A DNA stretch of 64,000 nt from Microcoleus sp. bin38.metabat.b11b12b14.051 (lineage in GTDB: Bacteria; Cyanobacteriota; Cyanobacteriia; Cyanobacteriales; Microcoleaceae): positions 1 through 64,000 of the forward strand of contig NZ_JAAFKD010000028.1 of NCBI RefSeq assembly GCF_013299165.1. Reading direction: 5' to 3'. The notes below the pieces were generated by a model. That model saw only the letters and a program-made list of their open reading frames with translations. It did no database searches and was not told where the DNA came from. Shown here in pieces: positions 62,664-64,000 of this stretch (positions are counted from its first letter, which is position 1; each line of letters starts with the position of its first letter). The translations under genes and the position numbers were made by a program.

Positions 62664-63692
62664 ATGGCTGAAGTCCCCCAATCTCCCGCAGAACTCGCCG
62701 AAGCCCTCAAAGGCTTGACCGATATCAATTTCCAATTACCAGACCCCGAAGACGAACAAATACCAGACTTCGACTTCGACAATCAGGTTGACAACGCCTG
62801 GAAAGTGTGCGATCGTTTCGACTTACAAACCGACATCTGGCGCGGACGCATTCTCCGAACAGTCAGAGACCGAGAAAAAAAAGGCGGCGACGGACGCGGT
62901 ACCGGCTTTTTGAACTGGCTAAAAGAACGAGAAATTAGCAAAAGTCAAGCCTATTCTTTGATAGAATTAGCTAAAAGTGCCGAGACTCTGATCGAGCAAG
63001 GAGATTTAGACCCAGATTCCATTAGGAACTTCAGCAAAAGAGCCTTTGTCGAAACTGCCAAATCATCCCCCGAAGTACAGCAAATGGTAACAGATGCGGC
63101 CTCAAAGGGCGATCGAATTACCCGCCGCGAAGTCAAACAACTATCCGACGAATGGATGGCAATGAACTCAGATTTATTGCCCGAAGAAGTCAAAGAAAAA
63201 GCATCAAGCGGTTCTCTTCCTTCCCGCTATCTCGCTCCTTTAGTCAAAGAAATGGAGAAACTCTCTCCTTCTCACCAAAGCGAAATTCAAAAAGAAGTAG
63301 CAGAAAATCCCGACGTAGACACAGTAAAACAGCTAACTTCCGACGCCAAGAATTTATCGAAATATCTCGACGCCGCCGCCCAAGTGCAAGCCCTCAACCA
63401 GTCTCACCTAGATATGGAAATGGCCTTAGAAGAATCTTTGCGAGTTGGATGTTTGGGAACAACCGCCGATGTTGTCAAACAAGCCGCACAGCTAGAACAA
63501 ACTGTGGTTAAACTCTACACTGTGTGGAAACGTTTAGGCAGTTTGGCGGATAGATTGTACGTGGATACAGGAGCAAGCACACCAAATTTACGCTTACTTT
63601 TGGGATGTTTGGACAGTCTTTCGGGAGAAAAGATTGAAGTAGATTTTGGAGACGGAGAGCGCTCTATTCGTTTGCAAATTATCAGCGAATAG
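62664..63692 (+). CDS. Conserved-looking protein of unknown function (342 aa)
   Basis: Start ATG 62664 (MAEVPQSPAELAEALKGLTD) chosen over 62541, whose first 41 codons are repeat-derived. Acidic N-terminus, then a helical region FDLQTDIWRGRILRTVRDRE, GFLNWLKEREISKSQAYSLI (~90-110) that reads like a helix-turn-helix of DUF3102/ParB-related type. RITRREVKQLSDEWMAM, a long helical region and a globular end (LRLLLGCLDSLSGEKIEVDF) follow. No family named with confidence; a DNA-binding or partition-like role is a guess. Monocistronic. Confidence 0.65.
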   Translation: MAEVPQSPAELAEALKGLTDINFQLPDPEDEQIPDFDFDNQVDNAWKVCDRFDLQTDIWRGRILRTVRDREKKGGDGRGTGFLNWLKEREISKSQAYSLIELAKSAETLIEQGDLDPDSIRNFSKRAFVETAKSSPEVQQMVTDAASKGDRITRREVKQLSDEWMAMNSDLLPEEVKEKASSGSLPSRYLAPLVKEMEKLSPSHQSEIQKEVAENPDVDTVKQLTSDAKNLSKYLDAAAQVQALNQSHLDMEMALEESLRVGCLGTTADVVKQAAQLEQTVVKLYTVWKRLGSLADRLYVDTGASTPNLRLLLGCLDSLSGEKIEVDFGDGERSIRLQIISE

Positions 63693-63705
63693 CTCAACCT
63701 TAACC

Positions 63706-63767
63706 TGGTTCGTAGTGAGGACTTTAGTCCGCATTAAGAAGGACTAAAGTCCTCACTACGAACCTAG
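63706..63767. repeat. GGTTCGTAGTGAGGACTTTAGTCC palindrome
   Basis: GGTTCGTAGTGAGGACTTTA (plus GTCC) pairs with GGACTAAAGTCCTCACTACG (plus AACC) around a short GCATTAAGAA loop. It is a single copy of the palindrome that, amplified, forms the 1187-1699 array. It may act as a bidirectional terminator between two convergent genes. Confidence 0.85.
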
Positions 63768-63784
63768 TTTTAATTGATTCATGT

Positions 63785-64000
63785 TTATTTGCGGTTGAAA
63801 TTTCTAATTTTTTTCCAAAGATAGCGGGGATTCAAATAACGCCGATATTTGGTAACTACTTCTTTTCCCAAAATTACCACGCTCAGCCAAAAACACACTT
63901 CGGCTAGCACAGCTAAAACAACATCTATTTTTGTTTTTTCAGCGATGCTCAGCGGTAGGAATGGTACAACAAACAGGATTGCCAGCCAGGGGAAAAAAGA
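63785..64000 (-). CDS. C-terminus of a small membrane protein (transporter-suffix type), partial
   Basis: A minus-strand frame, open to the right window edge, encodes SFFPWLAILFVVPFLPLSIA, a second hydrophobic helix (VVLAVLAEVCFWLSVVILGK) and the basic tail EVVTKYRRYLNPRYLWKKI, ending with TAA at 63785-63787. Two TM helices plus the GKEVVTKYRRYLNP ending resemble the transporter-suffix domain family. The N-terminus lies beyond the window. Assignment is by pattern only. Confidence 0.6.
   Translation of the reverse strand, partial: SFFPWLAILFVVPFLPLSIAEKTKIDVVLAVLAEVCFWLSVVILGKEVVTKYRRYLNPRYLWKKIRNFNRK

Noticed and set aside
62246-62782. Minus-strand 178-codon frame over the GCTTCGCG repeats
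   Set aside because: It consists of repeated CLSLLYPRSNLRGLN peptides from the tandem units and overlaps the start of a convincing plus-strand gene.

Overview
The window reads as chromosomal DNA of a filamentous, probably non-heterocystous cyanobacterium (Oscillatoriales; Microcoleus/Oscillatoria/Phormidium-like). The reasons are very frequent HIP1 octamers (GCGATCGC), heptanucleotide short tandem repeats, a HetI/Sfp-type phosphopantetheinyl transferase, cyanobacteria-typical families (DUF1822, XisI, Uma2, DUF4112, GGDEF/EAL-PAS chains, CHAT-TPR proteins) and very repeat-rich intergenic DNA. No rRNA, tRNA, CRISPR array, prophage or intact insertion sequence was recognised.

Layout. 1-5 kb: end of a 7TM-HD phosphodiesterase, a 61-bp tandem array, a SnoaL-like protein, a sugar ABC permease, rpsF and a creatininase-family amidohydrolase. 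5-9 kb: a 54-codon small ORF, an OmpR-type regulator with a degenerate receiver, and a Tat-exported PhoX-like protein. 10-15 kb: a signalling locus (dCache-HAMP-PAS histidine kinase, single-domain receiver, receiver-adenylate cyclase, second receiver). 15-27 kb: HetI-like PPTase; a translationally coupled operon of sigma-like factor, DUF1822 protein, CHAT-TPR protease and FecR-TPR protein; then, convergent, a second CHAT protein with about ten TPRs and a small exported protein. 27-31 kb: accessory genes (XisI, VapBC-like pair, split gene, ribbon-helix-helix protein, Uma2 nuclease, DUF429).

31-57 kb is metabolically coherent. It holds glucan phosphorylase, a debranching enzyme with glucokinase, the divergent trehalose pair treZ-treY, and dnaK directly downstream. 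Together they would turn glycogen into glucose-1-P, glucose-6-P and trehalose, with a chaperone beside them, which suggests osmotic or desiccation stress. A five-domain GGDEF/EAL protein, an M28 peptidase and an FHA-ABCG transporter lie between. 57-64 kb holds small conserved proteins and a three-gene cluster (58148-61336) whose products share a coiled-coil unit and an unusual G/N/S-rich motif. One of them also carries an A/V/G tract of about 118 residues encoded by hexanucleotide repeats. I regard this cluster as the best candidate for an undescribed system.

The intergenic DNA is the other main story. I could separate several families of small non-autonomous inverted-repeat elements. Three have convincing insertion signatures: TA duplication with an empty-site relative inside the same window; an 8-bp duplication; and 10-bp duplications in two copies. 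Tandem arrays with 61-, 69- and about 84-bp periods, and heptanucleotide repeats placed at stop codons, occupy much of the remaining space.
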